In this document: one piece after another, positions 16,300-25,879 of the stretch | Layout: every line of letters begins with the position of its first letter | Position numbering within the stretch: position 1 is the stretch's first letter | Source: Enterococcus moraviensis ATCC BAA-383 | Lineage (GTDB): Bacteria; Bacillota; Bacilli; Lactobacillales; Enterococcaceae | Reading direction: 5' to 3' | Assembly (NCBI RefSeq): GCF_000407445.1 | Contig: NZ_ASWB01000002.1 | Span: 372,001 to 436,000 of the forward strand | DNA: 64,000 bases | Translations under genes and position numbers: made by a program | The notes under the pieces: generated by a model | The model's input: only the letters and a program-made list of their open reading frames with translations | Told to the model about the DNA's origin: nothing | Databases searched by the model: none

Positions 16300-17951
16300 T
16301 GCGTGTAGTCATTATAGGTGGAGTTGCGGGCGGAATGTCTGCTGCTACAAGATTAAGAAGATTATCAGAAGAAATCGAGATTATTGTTTTAGAAAAAGGG
16401 CCGTATGTTTCTTTTGCAAACTGTGGATTACCCTATTATGTATCGGGAGAAATTAGTGAACGCTCAGAATTGATTTTGCAAACACCGGAGCAACTGAAAA
16501 AAAGATTCAATATTGACGTTTATCCAGAAACAGAAGCAATTGAAATTGATCGTGAAAATAAAACAATTTCAACCTGTGCAAACAGGAAAGAGGATATCAT
16601 CCGTTATGATAAATTGATTCTTTCACCAGGAGCACAACCTGTTATTCCAACGATTGCTGGGTTAGACGAAGCGACAAATGTTTACACATTGCGGAATGTT
16701 CCAGATGTTGATAAAATCGTAGCAACAGTCAAAAATGAACAACCTAAGCGTGCTGTCGTGATCGGTGCAGGGTTTATTGGGTTGGAAATGGCAGAGAACC
16801 TTAGTCAGTTAGGAATAGACGTTACAATCGTAGAAGCAGCGCCACAAATTTTACCACCTTTAGATGAAGAAATGGCAGCATTTATTGAAAAAGAATTAAA
16901 GCAAAAAGGCATCACAGTATACACAGGAGCGGCTGCAACTGCATTTAAAGAGTCTGGCAAAAAAATCGAATTAAGCTCAGGTGAAACGATTATAAGTGAC
17001 TTTACTGTTTTATCGATTGGGGTTAAACCATCTAGTGACTTAGCGGTTAAAGCAGGTTTAACAACAGGTTTACGAGGGGGTATTCTGGTGGATCAAAGCT
17101 ATCAAACCAATGATCCAGAGATTTATGCCGTAGGGGATGCCATCGTAGTCAAACAACAAATCACAGATGAAGATGCCTTGATTTCACTAGCTTCACCAGC
17201 TAACCGTCAAGGGCGTCAGGTAGCAGATGTCATTGCTGGAGTAGCTCGCAAAAATCAGGGGAGTATCGGAACGGCAATTGTTCGAGTATTTGATCTTGCA
17301 GCGGCTAGTACAGGATTAAGTGAACGTCAATTGCGAAATAGCCAGTTAGAATATAAAGCTGTTCATACAACATCAAAAAGCCATGCAGGGTATTTTCCAG
17401 GTAGTCATCCAATCGTGATGAAACTATTATTCCACCCTGTCACAGGTAAAATCTATGGTGCCCAAGCAATCGGTCAGGATGGTGTTGATAAACGTATCGA
17501 TATTATTGCGACAGCGATCAAAGCCGGTTTAACGGTGATGGATCTGCCAGAATTAGAATTCACGTATGCACCGCCTTTTGGTTCAGCGAAAGATCCTGTA
17601 AACATGATCGGTTATGCTGCAGCCAATATTATCGAAGGTTTTTCTGAAAATATTCAATACTACGAATTAAAAGAAGCAATCCAAAATGGCGCCTTTCTTC
17701 TTGATGTGAGAAATCCTGGAGAGCTAAAAAATAATGGTGCACTACCGCATGCTGAAAATATTCCTTTAGATGAGTTAAGAGATCGTTTAGCGGAGCTACC
17801 AAAAGACCAAGAGATCATTGTCAGCTGTCAAAGCGGTCAACGTAGCTATTTAGCAGAACGAATTCTGAAAAATAATGGTTTCAATGTTAAAAATTTAGAT
17901 GGTGCTTTCCAAATATATAGTGCAATTTACCCTCAGGAGGTTATAAAATAA
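16299..17951 (+). CDS. CoA-disulfide/CoA-persulfide reductase with C-terminal rhodanese domain
   Basis: A 550-residue flavoprotein. Residues 1-450 are a pyridine nucleotide-disulfide reductase with the FAD loop IIGGVAGGMSAA, the single redox cysteine Cys42 in NCGLPYYVSG and a second nucleotide loop VIGAGFIGLEMAE. Residues from about 460 form a rhodanese domain with VSCQSGQRS. This fusion is the CoADR-Rhd/CoAPR type known from enterococci and bacilli, which reduces CoA persulfide or disulfide with NAD(P)H. Its place between two rhodaneses and upstream of cstR supports a role in clearing reactive sulfur species. Confidence 0.93.
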   Translation: MRVVIIGGVAGGMSAATRLRRLSEEIEIIVLEKGPYVSFANCGLPYYVSGEISERSELILQTPEQLKKRFNIDVYPETEAIEIDRENKTISTCANRKEDIIRYDKLILSPGAQPVIPTIAGLDEATNVYTLRNVPDVDKIVATVKNEQPKRAVVIGAGFIGLEMAENLSQLGIDVTIVEAAPQILPPLDEEMAAFIEKELKQKGITVYTGAAATAFKESGKKIELSSGETIISDFTVLSIGVKPSSDLAVKAGLTTGLRGGILVDQSYQTNDPEIYAVGDAIVVKQQITDEDALISLASPANRQGRQVADVIAGVARKNQGSIGTAIVRVFDLAAASTGLSERQLRNSQLEYKAVHTTSKSHAGYFPGSHPIVMKLLFHPVTGKIYGAQAIGQDGVDKRIDIIATAIKAGLTVMDLPELEFTYAPPFGSAKDPVNMIGYAAANIIEGFSENIQYYELKEAIQNGAFLLDVRNPGELKNNGALPHAENIPLDELRDRLAELPKDQEIIVSCQSGQRSYLAERILKNNGFNVKNLDGAFQIYSAIYPQEVIK

Positions 17952-18256
17952 TGTATAAATCAATGATGATCGACGAATTTGAACAACTAGAAAAAAGAAA
18001 TGAATTGGCAATTGTCGATGTGCGTGAAGTAGATGAATATGTTTCAGGACATATTAAAGGGGCAAAAAACATGCCATTAAGTATGTTGCAAGAAACAGCT
18101 ACATCATTAGAGAAAACAAAACCTTACTATATTATTTGCCATTCAGGTGGACGCTCACAAATGGCTAGTGAATATTTTGCCTCGTTAGGATATGATGTAA
18201 CGAATGTAATGGGCGGTATGTCCGCTTGGAGAGGAGATGTTGTGGATGGCATGTGA
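17951..18256 (+). CDS. Rhodanese-domain sulfurtransferase
   Basis: A 101-residue single rhodanese domain with active loop YIICHSGGRSQMA and C-terminal GGMSAWRGD. It starts at ATG 17951 overlapping the stop of the reductase (TAATG), after CAGGAGG. It is a second stand-alone sulfurtransferase of the operon, related to but clearly different from the first, so the two probably have different donors. Its last codons contain the ribosome site of the downstream cstR gene. Confidence 0.9.
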   Translation: MYKSMMIDEFEQLEKRNELAIVDVREVDEYVSGHIKGAKNMPLSMLQETATSLEKTKPYYIICHSGGRSQMASEYFASLGYDVTNVMGGMSAWRGDVVDGM

Positions 18257-18500
18257 TCCTAAATTAGCAAATCGCTTAAAACGTTCAGAAGGACAAATTC
18301 GTGGGATTCTAAAAATGATGGATGAAGAAAAAGATTGCCGGGAAGTGGTGACCCAATTGATGGCTGTTCGATCTAGTATCGATAAAGTCATTGGGTTGGT
18401 CGTAACTGAAAATCTGAAACAATGTATAGAAGACAAAAACATCGACTTAACAAGTGAAGATTTAGTCAAGGCATTAGAAATGATCGTAAAAACGAGATAA
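18246..18500 (+). CDS. cstR: CstR-type persulfide-sensing repressor (CsoR/FrmR family)
   Basis: An 84-residue all-helical CsoR/FrmR-family protein. With ATG 18246 (GAGGAG nine bases upstream) the two cysteines fall at positions 31 and 60, exactly the pair that forms di- to tetrasulfide links in CstR. The histidine that completes the copper site of CsoR (HLxxC) is replaced by asparagine (NLKQC), arguing against Cu(I) sensing. It should repress the operon through the dyad upstream of the first rhodanese and release it on persulfide stress. It overlaps the rhodanese gene by 11 bp. Confidence 0.92.
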   Translation: MACDPKLANRLKRSEGQIRGILKMMDEEKDCREVVTQLMAVRSSIDKVIGLVVTENLKQCIEDKNIDLTSEDLVKALEMIVKTR

Positions 18501-18502
18501 AT

Positions 18503-18545
18503 AAAAAAATCAGACATCAGCATGAGACTGATGTCTGATTTTTTA
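18503..18545. terminator. Bidirectional terminator
   Basis: The stem AAATCAGACATCAG / CTGATGTCTGATTT has T/A runs on either side. It ends both the cst operon and the convergent Crp/Fnr-type gene. Confidence 0.9.
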
Positions 18546-19148
18546 GTTTAGAGTGATAGGTACTTTCTTCTTGAGCAGCCATCCCGTTTTCTGCAGCTCA
18601 TTTAAAGAAATAGAAATCCTAGATTGAGAAGTACGACAGAACTTTGACAAAATTTCCTGCGTGATAAATTTGGGAAGTTCCAATTGGTCTGTTACCGTTA
18701 AAATACCGATATGATCGCTTAAATAAATTAAAGCTTGTTTGATTCGTTCAGTTGATGGTAAGTGTAAAAAATTGAAATAACTATAATGGCGCTGGAAGAT
18801 ATCTGCAAAATTAGTCAGCAGTAACTCATAATAGTGAGGGACTTTATTTAATGAATGAAGCAGCATCTCTTTTGATATAGAAAAAATCGTAGCCTGTTCA
18901 CTAATCACCCGAATACTATGTTCTTTTTGTTTAAAAGTGGAAAAACTGTCTAAACCAAAGAAGTCATTTTGTAAAATAAAAGAAGAAATATAACGTTTGC
19001 CTTCGTTGAGAATTTCAACCGAAATAACCCCATCCACAACATAATAAAGAGTAGTAGTTTTTTCATATTCGTCAATGATCAGACTATTTTTATCATATTT
19101 TTTTTCGATACAATCATGAGGCGCATTTTGCTTTAAGTACTCAATCAA
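18543..19148 (-). CDS. Crp/Fnr-family transcriptional regulator
   Basis: A protein of at least 201 residues with an N-terminal cyclic-nucleotide-binding-like beta barrel (about residues 20-115) and a C-terminal winged helix with ITQEILSKFCRTSQSRISISL as the recognition helix region. Cysteine spacing does not form an Fnr-type [4Fe-4S] site. The first standard start is TTG 19148, but it has no ribosome site. AAAGGAG lies at 19184-19190, in front of an open in-frame stretch beginning with an ATC codon (19175), so the true N-terminus may be nine residues longer and use a rare start. Being beside the cst operon, it could respond to redox or sulfur state. Confidence 0.82.
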   Translation of the reverse strand: MIEYLKQNAPHDCIEKKYDKNSLIIDEYEKTTTLYYVVDGVISVEILNEGKRYISSFILQNDFFGLDSFSTFKQKEHSIRVISEQATIFSISKEMLLHSLNKVPHYYELLLTNFADIFQRHYSYFNFLHLPSTERIKQALIYLSDHIGILTVTDQLELPKFITQEILSKFCRTSQSRISISLNELQKTGWLLKKKVPITLN

Positions 19149-19389
19149 CGCAGCATTATCTTTATATAATTCGATGTTAACCGTCTCCTTTCAAATGCAG
19201 CTTGCATTATTCTAAGTGTAAAAAGTATAACATAACTAGATTTTTTTTGAGTTTAAGTCTATAAAATTAGAAAGCGACAATTTATATCATTGATATAAAT
19301 TGTTTTTTTTATTTCCTCTAAAATAAGGTTTATCAGCTGAGTGTGTGACGTAAGCAGTACAGTGAGTAACTAGGAAAGGGAGGATGCTT

Positions 19390-19755
19390 GTGAATTATGA
19401 CGGGAATAGACCTATCTATCAACAAATCATCGAACAAGTTGAGCATTGGATCGCAAGTGATCATTGGCAACAAAATGAAAAAGTTCCATCTGTTAGACAA
19501 TTAGCCGAAGACATGGAAGTAAACCCAACCACGATTCAAAGAGCTTACAGTGTTTTAGAAAAAGAAGAAATGTTGATCAGCCAGAGAGGAATTGGAAAGT
19601 TCGTGACAAACAAAACCGAAAGAATAAGCGATTTACGTTTACGCTTGATTGAAGCACATTTGGCAGCCTTTATCACACAATTAAGAAAATTAGAACTAAC
19701 GCAAAATGAAAGAGAGCATATCATTGAACGGATTGTGAGGAGTACAAATGAATAA
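19390..19755 (+). CDS. GntR-family regulator, YtrA subfamily
   Basis: A 121-residue short GntR protein: winged helix with RPIYQQIIEQVEHWI and VPSVRQLAEDMEVNPTTIQRAYSVLE, then a short dimerisation tail without an effector domain, which defines the YtrA subgroup. These regulators almost always repress an adjacent ABC transporter operon, as here. GTG 19390 is chosen because GGGAGG ends six bases upstream; ATG 19384 touches that site. It overlaps the ABC ATPase gene by 8 bp. Confidence 0.88.
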   Translation: MNYDGNRPIYQQIIEQVEHWIASDHWQQNEKVPSVRQLAEDMEVNPTTIQRAYSVLEKEEMLISQRGIGKFVTNKTERISDLRLRLIEAHLAAFITQLRKLELTQNEREHIIERIVRSTNE

Positions 19756-20452
19756 ATTACAAATAATAAATAGTGGGAAGCACTATCGGAAAAACGTTTT
19801 TCAAGAGCTATCGTTTAATTTATACGAAGGTCAGATTCTAGGGATTTTAGGGAAAAATGGGACAGGAAAAACAACACTATTGGACTGTATTTCAGGACAA
19901 AAACAAGTCAATACTGGAATGATCAACTACAATGATCAACCACAAAGTAGCTTGGGGTTCAAAGCAAATATTGCGTATGTTTCGACGAAAAATTATTTTG
20001 AAGAAAACGAAACGGTGCGACAAATAGTAGTGGAATACGCTCTTTTGTTCCCAGCATTTCAGTTGGAAACAGCAGTAGCTCAATTAGAACTATGGCATAT
20101 CTCGTTAAAACAAAAATGGCAAGAACTATCAGAGGGGACCAAAATCAAAGTCAAAATAGCTTGTGAGTATGCAAAAGCTACAACCATTTTTTTATTAGAT
20201 GAGCCTTTTGCCTATTTGGATTATCCCTCCCGTATTCAAGTAAAAAAGATGTTGAGAAAAGCCAGTGGAGAAAACAAAATGATTATTGTTTCTACTAATT
20301 TTATTGAGGAGATGGACACCTTATTTACAGATGTTTTGTTTATGAATCCTTTTAGATATTGTGAAGTAATCAATCTAGAAGAGTTACGAGAGCAAAAAGG
20401 AATGTCTCTAAAAGAAATCTATGAGGAGGAAGCCGATGATACATTTATTTAA
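19748..20452 (+). CDS. ABC transporter ATP-binding protein
   Basis: A 234-residue ATPase with Walker A GILGKNGTGKTTL, a signature region reading LSEGTKIKVKIA in place of LSGGQ, and Walker B TTIFLLDEPFAYLD. It resembles the YtrB/BcrA-type subunits of antibiotic- or peptide-linked ABC exporters. Its membrane partner is probably the 221-residue protein encoded next. It is co-transcribed with and presumably repressed by the GntR protein. Confidence 0.88.
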   Translation: MNKLQIINSGKHYRKNVFQELSFNLYEGQILGILGKNGTGKTTLLDCISGQKQVNTGMINYNDQPQSSLGFKANIAYVSTKNYFEENETVRQIVVEYALLFPAFQLETAVAQLELWHISLKQKWQELSEGTKIKVKIACEYAKATTIFLLDEPFAYLDYPSRIQVKKMLRKASGENKMIIVSTNFIEEMDTLFTDVLFMNPFRYCEVINLEELREQKGMSLKEIYEEEADDTFI

Positions 20453-21098
20453 TTTTTATCATGAAAAAACCAAGAAGTTCTTTTTTAGTAATTTACTGTT
20501 GATTTTAACAAGCTATTTTGCCAAATATGTTTTTCAATTAATCATGCCTGAATCACGGTGGGAACGTCTGCCGATTCTTATTTCATTTATTACAGCAGTT
20601 GTGCTGTCTTGGCGTATCAATCGGCTAGATGTTCAATCGACCCAGCAAACGCTAGCAAGTACAGCAAATCAGTCGACTTTTAAAAAAATCACAGCAAAAT
20701 ATTTACTTTCTTACATTCAAGTGGTCGTGATTGCAGCAATCAATCTAGTGTTTAATTTTACGACTATTTCATTAAGTCTTTTACAGATACTCATCATAGC
20801 AATAGAACTAGCCGTTTATTTAGCTGGTATGATCAGTTATTTGATTTTGTTTAGAGCTGTGATTGCGAAACTCTGGTTACCCAATCTATCAAAAGGAGCT
20901 GTTGTTGCAATCGGCTGGTTTGTAATTCTTCTTTTGAATGATGTAGCTCGTCATTACTTTCCTCTTAACATAGATGGAAGCTTAACGCTCAATCATGGTG
21001 GATTTTACCCGAGCACATTTATTTTAAATGCCTGTTTGTCTGCAATAATCGTGTTTGTTTATCTTTGGCTGGAAAAAAATCAACGAAAGGAGGAATAG
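20436..21098 (+). CDS. ABC exporter membrane subunit (putative)
   Basis: A 220-residue protein with about six hydrophobic segments and no recognisable catalytic motif. ATG 20436 has GAGGAGG upstream and lies 17 bp inside the ATPase gene end, so the two are translationally coupled. Gene order, size and hydropathy suggest it is the permease partner of the ATPase at 19748. No sequence family is recognised with certainty. Confidence 0.7.
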   Translation: MIHLFNFYHEKTKKFFFSNLLLILTSYFAKYVFQLIMPESRWERLPILISFITAVVLSWRINRLDVQSTQQTLASTANQSTFKKITAKYLLSYIQVVVIAAINLVFNFTTISLSLLQILIIAIELAVYLAGMISYLILFRAVIAKLWLPNLSKGAVVAIGWFVILLLNDVARHYFPLNIDGSLTLNHGGFYPSTFILNACLSAIIVFVYLWLEKNQRKEE

Positions 21099-21099
21099 A

Positions 21100-23121
21100 A
21101 TGTATCAACTACAGAAAGTGTCGAAAAGCTTTACGATCGATAATAAAAAAGAACCAGTCTTACATGAAATCACGACCCATTTTAAAGCGGGTGATTTTGC
21201 TTTGATATTAGGCGCCAGTGGAAGCGGTAAGACTACATTGCTAAATATCATTAGTGGGCTCGATACTGCTTATGAGGGGGAAATTCTCTATGAAGGACAA
21301 AACTTAAAATCAGAAAATATGGATGACTTTCATAAAAATGAGATTGGGTTTGTTTTCCAAAATTTCAATTTACTCTCGCATTTATCAGTGTGTGAAAATG
21401 TCAAAAGTGCTCTTTACTTAGAGAAAACACTGAGTCCTGATGAGCGTACAAATCGAGCAATACAGCTTTTGACCAGAGTTGGTTTGGCAGATCATGCGAA
21501 TAAGTATCCTAGCCAACTTTCTGGCGGTCAAAAACAACGTGTGGCGATTGCTCGAGCCCTTGCCAATGATCCTAAGGTAATCATAGCAGATGAACCTACA
21601 GGGGCGTTAGATTTAGTCACCGCAGCATCAATTATTGAATTATTGAAACAATTAAGTAATGAGGGGACACTTGTGATTACGGTCACTCATGATGAAAGCT
21701 TAATGCGTTTTGCTACAAAGACAGTAAGAGTAAAAGATGGTCGAATTCTTAGTGACGATCGAATCAAAGAACCTGATTTTAACCCAAACCAATCTCAAAA
21801 CAAAACGGTTTCCAGCGTTGCACTTTCTTTAGGTGCCACTTTGAAGCTTGTCAGTAAAAATTTTTTCAGCCGGATTTTGCGAAATTTATTAGTAGCTTTT
21901 GGGACCTCGATCGGTATAACTGCGATTTTATTAGCTTTAGGTATCGGCAATGGTATCACTGATGTACTGGGGGGATTTTTTCAAACAGCTTATTCTCCAA
22001 ATCAAATAACTTCTTATTATCAAGACCCAGAACGAGGGGGACCGCCTAGGCCCTCAGAATTATTGAAAGTGGAAGAAATAAAAAAACTAAAAAAATTGTA
22101 TGAAAGTGAAGGGATTACAGAAGTATACGAGCGGTCCCATATTACAGGAATCCGTTTTAAATATCAGGAGCAACTTATTGAAAATCTCCCGCCAACACAA
22201 ATGGATGAGGCAAATCTCAGTAAAGAAAGATACAAAACTAATACAGTGTCAGACGGTTATTTATTGGCTGGTAGCTTTATAACTGCTGAAAAAACAGGAA
22301 TTGTTTTACCAGCCTCTGTTGCGAGAGAATTATTAGGATTGAAAAATTCAGAATTGACTAAAGAAAAAGTAGAGCAATTAATCTCCAAACCAATTACTTT
22401 AGTTTATCAAGGGCGCGAACAGAGACGTGAGCAATCACAAAATGATGGACCTATTGAAGTTGAAACAGTGATTCTAGGTGTTATTTCACCAGATGAGGAA
22501 GGGTTTGTTCAAGGGGTTATGGCATCACCAAAACTCTTTGAGGAAATGATCAAAACTATCGGGATCGATAGACCGATTTATACAATCGATGCCTTTGCTA
22601 AAAATCCGGAAGCTGCTGAAGTGTTCATTGAAAAATACAAAGAAGATCCAGCATATGAAAATTATGCAATCACAAATGCTTCATCATTTTTAGATACCTT
22701 TAAACAATTTACAGATATTATTGTTTATTTATTGGCCTTCATTGCAGGACTTTCTCTAATTGTAGCAGGCGTGATGATTGCGGTTGTTTTATATATCGGT
22801 GTTGTCGAGCGAACCAAAGAAATAGGTGTATTGCGTTCTATTGGATATAAAAAAGGCTATATCAAGCGTCTGTTTAGAATGGAAGCTATCTACATTATGC
22901 TTTTATCGAATATAATCTCAGTCACGTTTGCTTATTTGATTCAATTTATAGCGAATCCACTGATAGAATCTAGCATAGGATTTAACCAAATTGTTCAAAT
23001 AGCACCACTCAATGCATTAGCAACTTTAGGAATAACGGGTATATTAGGAGTGATATTCGCTTTATATCCAGCAGCAAAAGCAGCAAAATTAGATCCAATT
23101 ACAGCATTACGTTACGAATAA
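21100..23121 (+). CDS. MacB-like ABC transporter, ATPase fused to FtsX-type permease
   Basis: A 673-residue fusion. Residues 1-225 are an ABC ATPase (Walker A LGASGSGKTT, signature [15 protein letters not shown], Walker B VIIADEPTGALD). The rest is a MacB/FtsX permease: one helix after the ATPase, an extracytoplasmic domain of about 250 residues, and three C-terminal helices ending GVIFALYPAAKAAKLDPITALRYE, the hallmark of the family. ATG 21100 follows AAAGGAGGAA. MacB-type proteins drive export or mechanotransmission across the envelope and often confer peptide resistance. Confidence 0.92.
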   Translation: MYQLQKVSKSFTIDNKKEPVLHEITTHFKAGDFALILGASGSGKTTLLNIISGLDTAYEGEILYEGQNLKSENMDDFHKNEIGFVFQNFNLLSHLSVCENVKSALYLEKTLSPDERTNRAIQLLTRVGLADHANKYPSQLSGGQKQRVAIARALANDPKVIIADEPTGALDLVTAASIIELLKQLSNEGTLVITVTHDESLMRFATKTVRVKDGRILSDDRIKEPDFNPNQSQNKTVSSVALSLGATLKLVSKNFFSRILRNLLVAFGTSIGITAILLALGIGNGITDVLGGFFQTAYSPNQITSYYQDPERGGPPRPSELLKVEEIKKLKKLYESEGITEVYERSHITGIRFKYQEQLIENLPPTQMDEANLSKERYKTNTVSDGYLLAGSFITAEKTGIVLPASVARELLGLKNSELTKEKVEQLISKPITLVYQGREQRREQSQNDGPIEVETVILGVISPDEEGFVQGVMASPKLFEEMIKTIGIDRPIYTIDAFAKNPEAAEVFIEKYKEDPAYENYAITNASSFLDTFKQFTDIIVYLLAFIAGLSLIVAGVMIAVVLYIGVVERTKEIGVLRSIGYKKGYIKRLFRMEAIYIMLLSNIISVTFAYLIQFIANPLIESSIGFNQIVQIAPLNALATLGITGILGVIFALYPAAKAAKLDPITALRYE

Positions 23122-23142
23122 AAAAGAAAGTAGGAAAACAAA

Positions 23143-23673
23143 ATGAAAAAATTATGGAAAAATAAAATGTTTAAATACGGATTGATTGGAATTATACTGC
23201 TCGTATTAGGAGCGGCTGGATTTTTAGGCTACTATCGTTTAGCTAGAGCACAAGGCGTCATTTCAAGTTATGAAATAAATGAGGAACTAAAGGATAAACC
23301 AAATGTCTACAAAGCCGTAATCTATACTCAAGATCGTGCATTTAAAAATGAGGTGATCGATGAAGTTAAACGTAATTTAGTAGATGAAAATATTTATTTG
23401 AAAGTAGAACCAGTTGAAGAAATCGCAGAAAATAAAGTCGAAGACTGGGATAAAATAATCATCTTGTCCACTGTCCAATCAAGTGACCCTCCAAAACCAG
23501 CATTAGACTATATCAATAAGCATAAAGGTGAAGAGAAATTAAGTGTTTATCTAACGGCTGATTCAGGTGTATGGTCTAAGGACCCTGGATACCTAGATGT
23601 GACAACTGCTGCTTCTAAATCAGAAAATGTTACGGTTTTTAGCAGAAAAATCAAAGAGTTTTTATTGAATTAA
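23143..23673 (+). CDS. Membrane-anchored protein of the ABC locus, unknown function
   Basis: A 176-residue protein with a single N-terminal anchor (YGLIGIILLVLGAAGFLGYYRL) and an extracellular part of about 140 residues rich in charged residues, with no cysteine. It lies 21 bp after the MacB-like gene with its own ribosome site and ends the operon. Position suggests an accessory (adaptor-like) subunit for the MacB-type pump, but no coiled-coil or lipoyl-type adaptor motif is evident. Confidence 0.7.
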   Translation: MKKLWKNKMFKYGLIGIILLVLGAAGFLGYYRLARAQGVISSYEINEELKDKPNVYKAVIYTQDRAFKNEVIDEVKRNLVDENIYLKVEPVEEIAENKVEDWDKIIILSTVQSSDPPKPALDYINKHKGEEKLSVYLTADSGVWSKDPGYLDVTTAASKSENVTVFSRKIKEFLLN

Positions 23674-23929
23674 GGGTTCGTTCTTTAAGTGCAACAATTT
23701 TTAATACTTTTACAGAGAACAAATCTAAATAACTATCTTAAATAGTTCTATCTCTTCAAGTGTTATTGTTTTCGATTATCCTTAAAAAATACAGCTATCT
23801 GTAAGTGTTAGTAGTTCAACAGAAAATGATACAGTTGAGATCATAGATTTGAATAGATTTAGTGAAGAAATAAAGAGACAAACAGTTTTTATTGAAAAAG
23901 AAGTATTTCAACAATTTTTTTAACAATCC

Positions 23930-24095
23930 TGACTATCAAAAATTAAAAGTATCAATCAAAGAAAATTGAGTACCGACAATCAGAATACTAGGCGATCAAA
24001 AGGAAAGATCTTATGATTGAGTAATAAAAGAGCTGACACAGTTTTCATGTGTCAGCTCTTTTTAAATGTTCAACTCCCAAAAACAGCATTTTTTT
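23930..24095. repeat. Dispersed repeat copy R1 with terminator
   Basis: The copy begins CTATCAAAAATTAAAAGTATC and ends CCCAAAAACAGCATTTTT. In between it holds the terminator hairpin GAGCTGACAC/GTGTCAGCTC with a T run (24029-24064). The same order of motifs recurs at 30.6, 32.2 and 32.9 kb. The rest of the 23674-24146 gap contains no supported gene. Confidence 0.6.
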
Positions 24096-24146
24096 GAATA
24101 ATCAAATAATTATTGATTTTCCTTGGTATTTTTTATTGTTATACTG

Positions 24147-25526
24147 TCAAGGCTGCTCTTTTGATGTGACTATTTTTTTAAATACTGCGCGAAGAACTTG
24201 TATATCGCTTGAAGATAGCTCATTACTTATGTAAGTGGCTTGAGAACGTTCTAAATAGTTGAATAGGTCTGGAATAACAGATGTTGAAATACTAATATCT
24301 GCTTGAGCAGTATCTGAAGCGGATAAGAAAATAAGGTTAAATTCATGTGAAAAAATGGAATTAATTTTCGAACTCACTAAAGTTTGAACTATCATTGATT
24401 GATCTGTAACGAACTTTACATAAATTGGTGGCTCAAAAAAGACTTGCTTTTCCACTATACTAAATAATAAGACATAGCGATAAAGAAGGTATTTTCCATT
24501 GTCAAAATTTTTTTCAGGATGCATGGTTTGTAGATGTTTAATAAAATTAGTCATTTCTTTATACAAGTTAGGATAATCACTTGAACTAATAATAGCTGAA
24601 TCATACCCGCCTAAAGTGCCACCAAAACCTTTATACAGGCTAGCGTGTATATGGCTAGCTAAGGAGTATGAATCGAATAATTTAACATTTTCTATAGGTA
24701 GGCGAAGTGAATAAAAGTTTAATAGTTCTTCTTTATAAATGGCAGATGAACAAAAAGGAGTAGAATCTATAGACCGATGGTGTTCAGTAAAAAAATCGCC
24801 TAAAGTAGTTGCATAAATAAAGGCTTCTGCCTGAAGTTGACTTAAAAAGAAAACAGCCTCATTTTCGGTCCAATTTAAAGGACGCAAAAAAGATGTGCTC
24901 TTTATAGTTTCAAGGTACTTTTTAGAAATAGTGTGACAAATAATCAGATTCATATTTTTTGCTGTGGGGGTGTGACCCAGCTTCCATCGATGATAGTTAA
25001 CAGCTAATAAATAACATAATTTTTTTTGATAAGGAGGATCCAACGAAAGAAAGTTATCACCAAGTAAGTGCGTAAGAGTAGTTCGTATTTTTGGTTCAGA
25101 AATAGGAAAAGGCCAAGAAACTCTTTGGTAAGTTGCCCAAAAAGCAAGGTAAGCATAGAAACGAACGTGTAATTCATCACCAATTAAATAGTAGTAACGC
25201 TGTTTGCTTTTTAATTGTATATCAAATGGAGTGATTTGTTTTCTAAAGGAATGAATAGTTCTTCTGAATGTGGATTCACTAATATAATGTTCAATTGAAA
25301 ACTTGATACGACTTAATTTTTCATTAAAAAAAAGGCTTCTTAATAATTGTACAGAAATACTTTGTTCAACAATAAATGTAATAAACATAACTAGCTGAGA
25401 TTCGTCCTTAAATGAGCAGTAAACTTTACTCTTTTTGATTAATTGGATTAATTCTTGGCTACTATCAAACTTCTCAGCTTGTTCCTGTGTATATAAAAAA
25501 ATGGAAATCACAAATAGAGTAGTCAA
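24147..25526 (-). pseudogene. Mga-family virulence-type regulator, 5'-truncated
   Basis: A 459-residue frame whose body matches Mga/AtxA-type PTS-linked regulators: the second HTH (FSIEHYISESTFRRTIHSFRK), the region QRYYYLIGDELHVRFYAYLAFW and a C-terminal EIIB-like segment. The family is normally about 490-500 residues with another HTH at the N-terminus. Here that region is absent, and the first 18 residues are read from the antisense of an LPXTG gene fragment. I therefore think the gene lost its 5' end in a deletion ending near 25520. If a functional start exists it would lack the first DNA-binding domain. Confidence 0.65.
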
Positions 25527-25710
25527 TCAATCGATAGGCAGCCCGTTTGATGGCAAGGACTACAAGAAAAGAACCCCAAATAGTACCAAGCATCTGTTAC
25601 CTAAAACAGGAGAAATGAAAAACTCAGCTTATATTTTAGTTGGATTTAGTATTTTAAGCATAGTTTGTTTTGTGATCGGTTATGAGCGGTATCTCAAAAA
25701 AAAGATGTAG
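25520..25710 (+). pseudogene. C-terminal fragment of an LPXTG cell-wall-anchored protein
   Basis: The frame ending at 25710 carries LPKTGE, a hydrophobic span AYILVGFSILSIVCFVIGY and a positively charged tail RYLKKKM, a complete sortase sorting signal. Upstream the frame runs straight into the antisense of the Mga gene without signal peptide or ribosome site, so the 5' part is missing. Small LPXTG proteins and Mga-like regulators are frequent neighbours in enterococcal WxL clusters. One deletion probably removed the divergent 5' ends of both. Confidence 0.7.
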
Positions 25711-25879
25711 TTTGATAAATGAACCAGGGACGTCGTGGTTTCACCATAAAAGATAGAGTCTAATATAGAAATCTATAGTGATAAAGTAAAAATAAGTCTG
25801 CGAGTAAAAAAGTGGACGGGAATAAGTGTACAGAAATCAGATCAGAAGAGCTTCTTAATAATGATAGTAGTCAATTATC

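Noticed and set aside
24147-25526. Mga gene as an intact regulator
   Set aside because: Its first codons are antisense to the LPXTG fragment and the first helix-turn-helix is missing.
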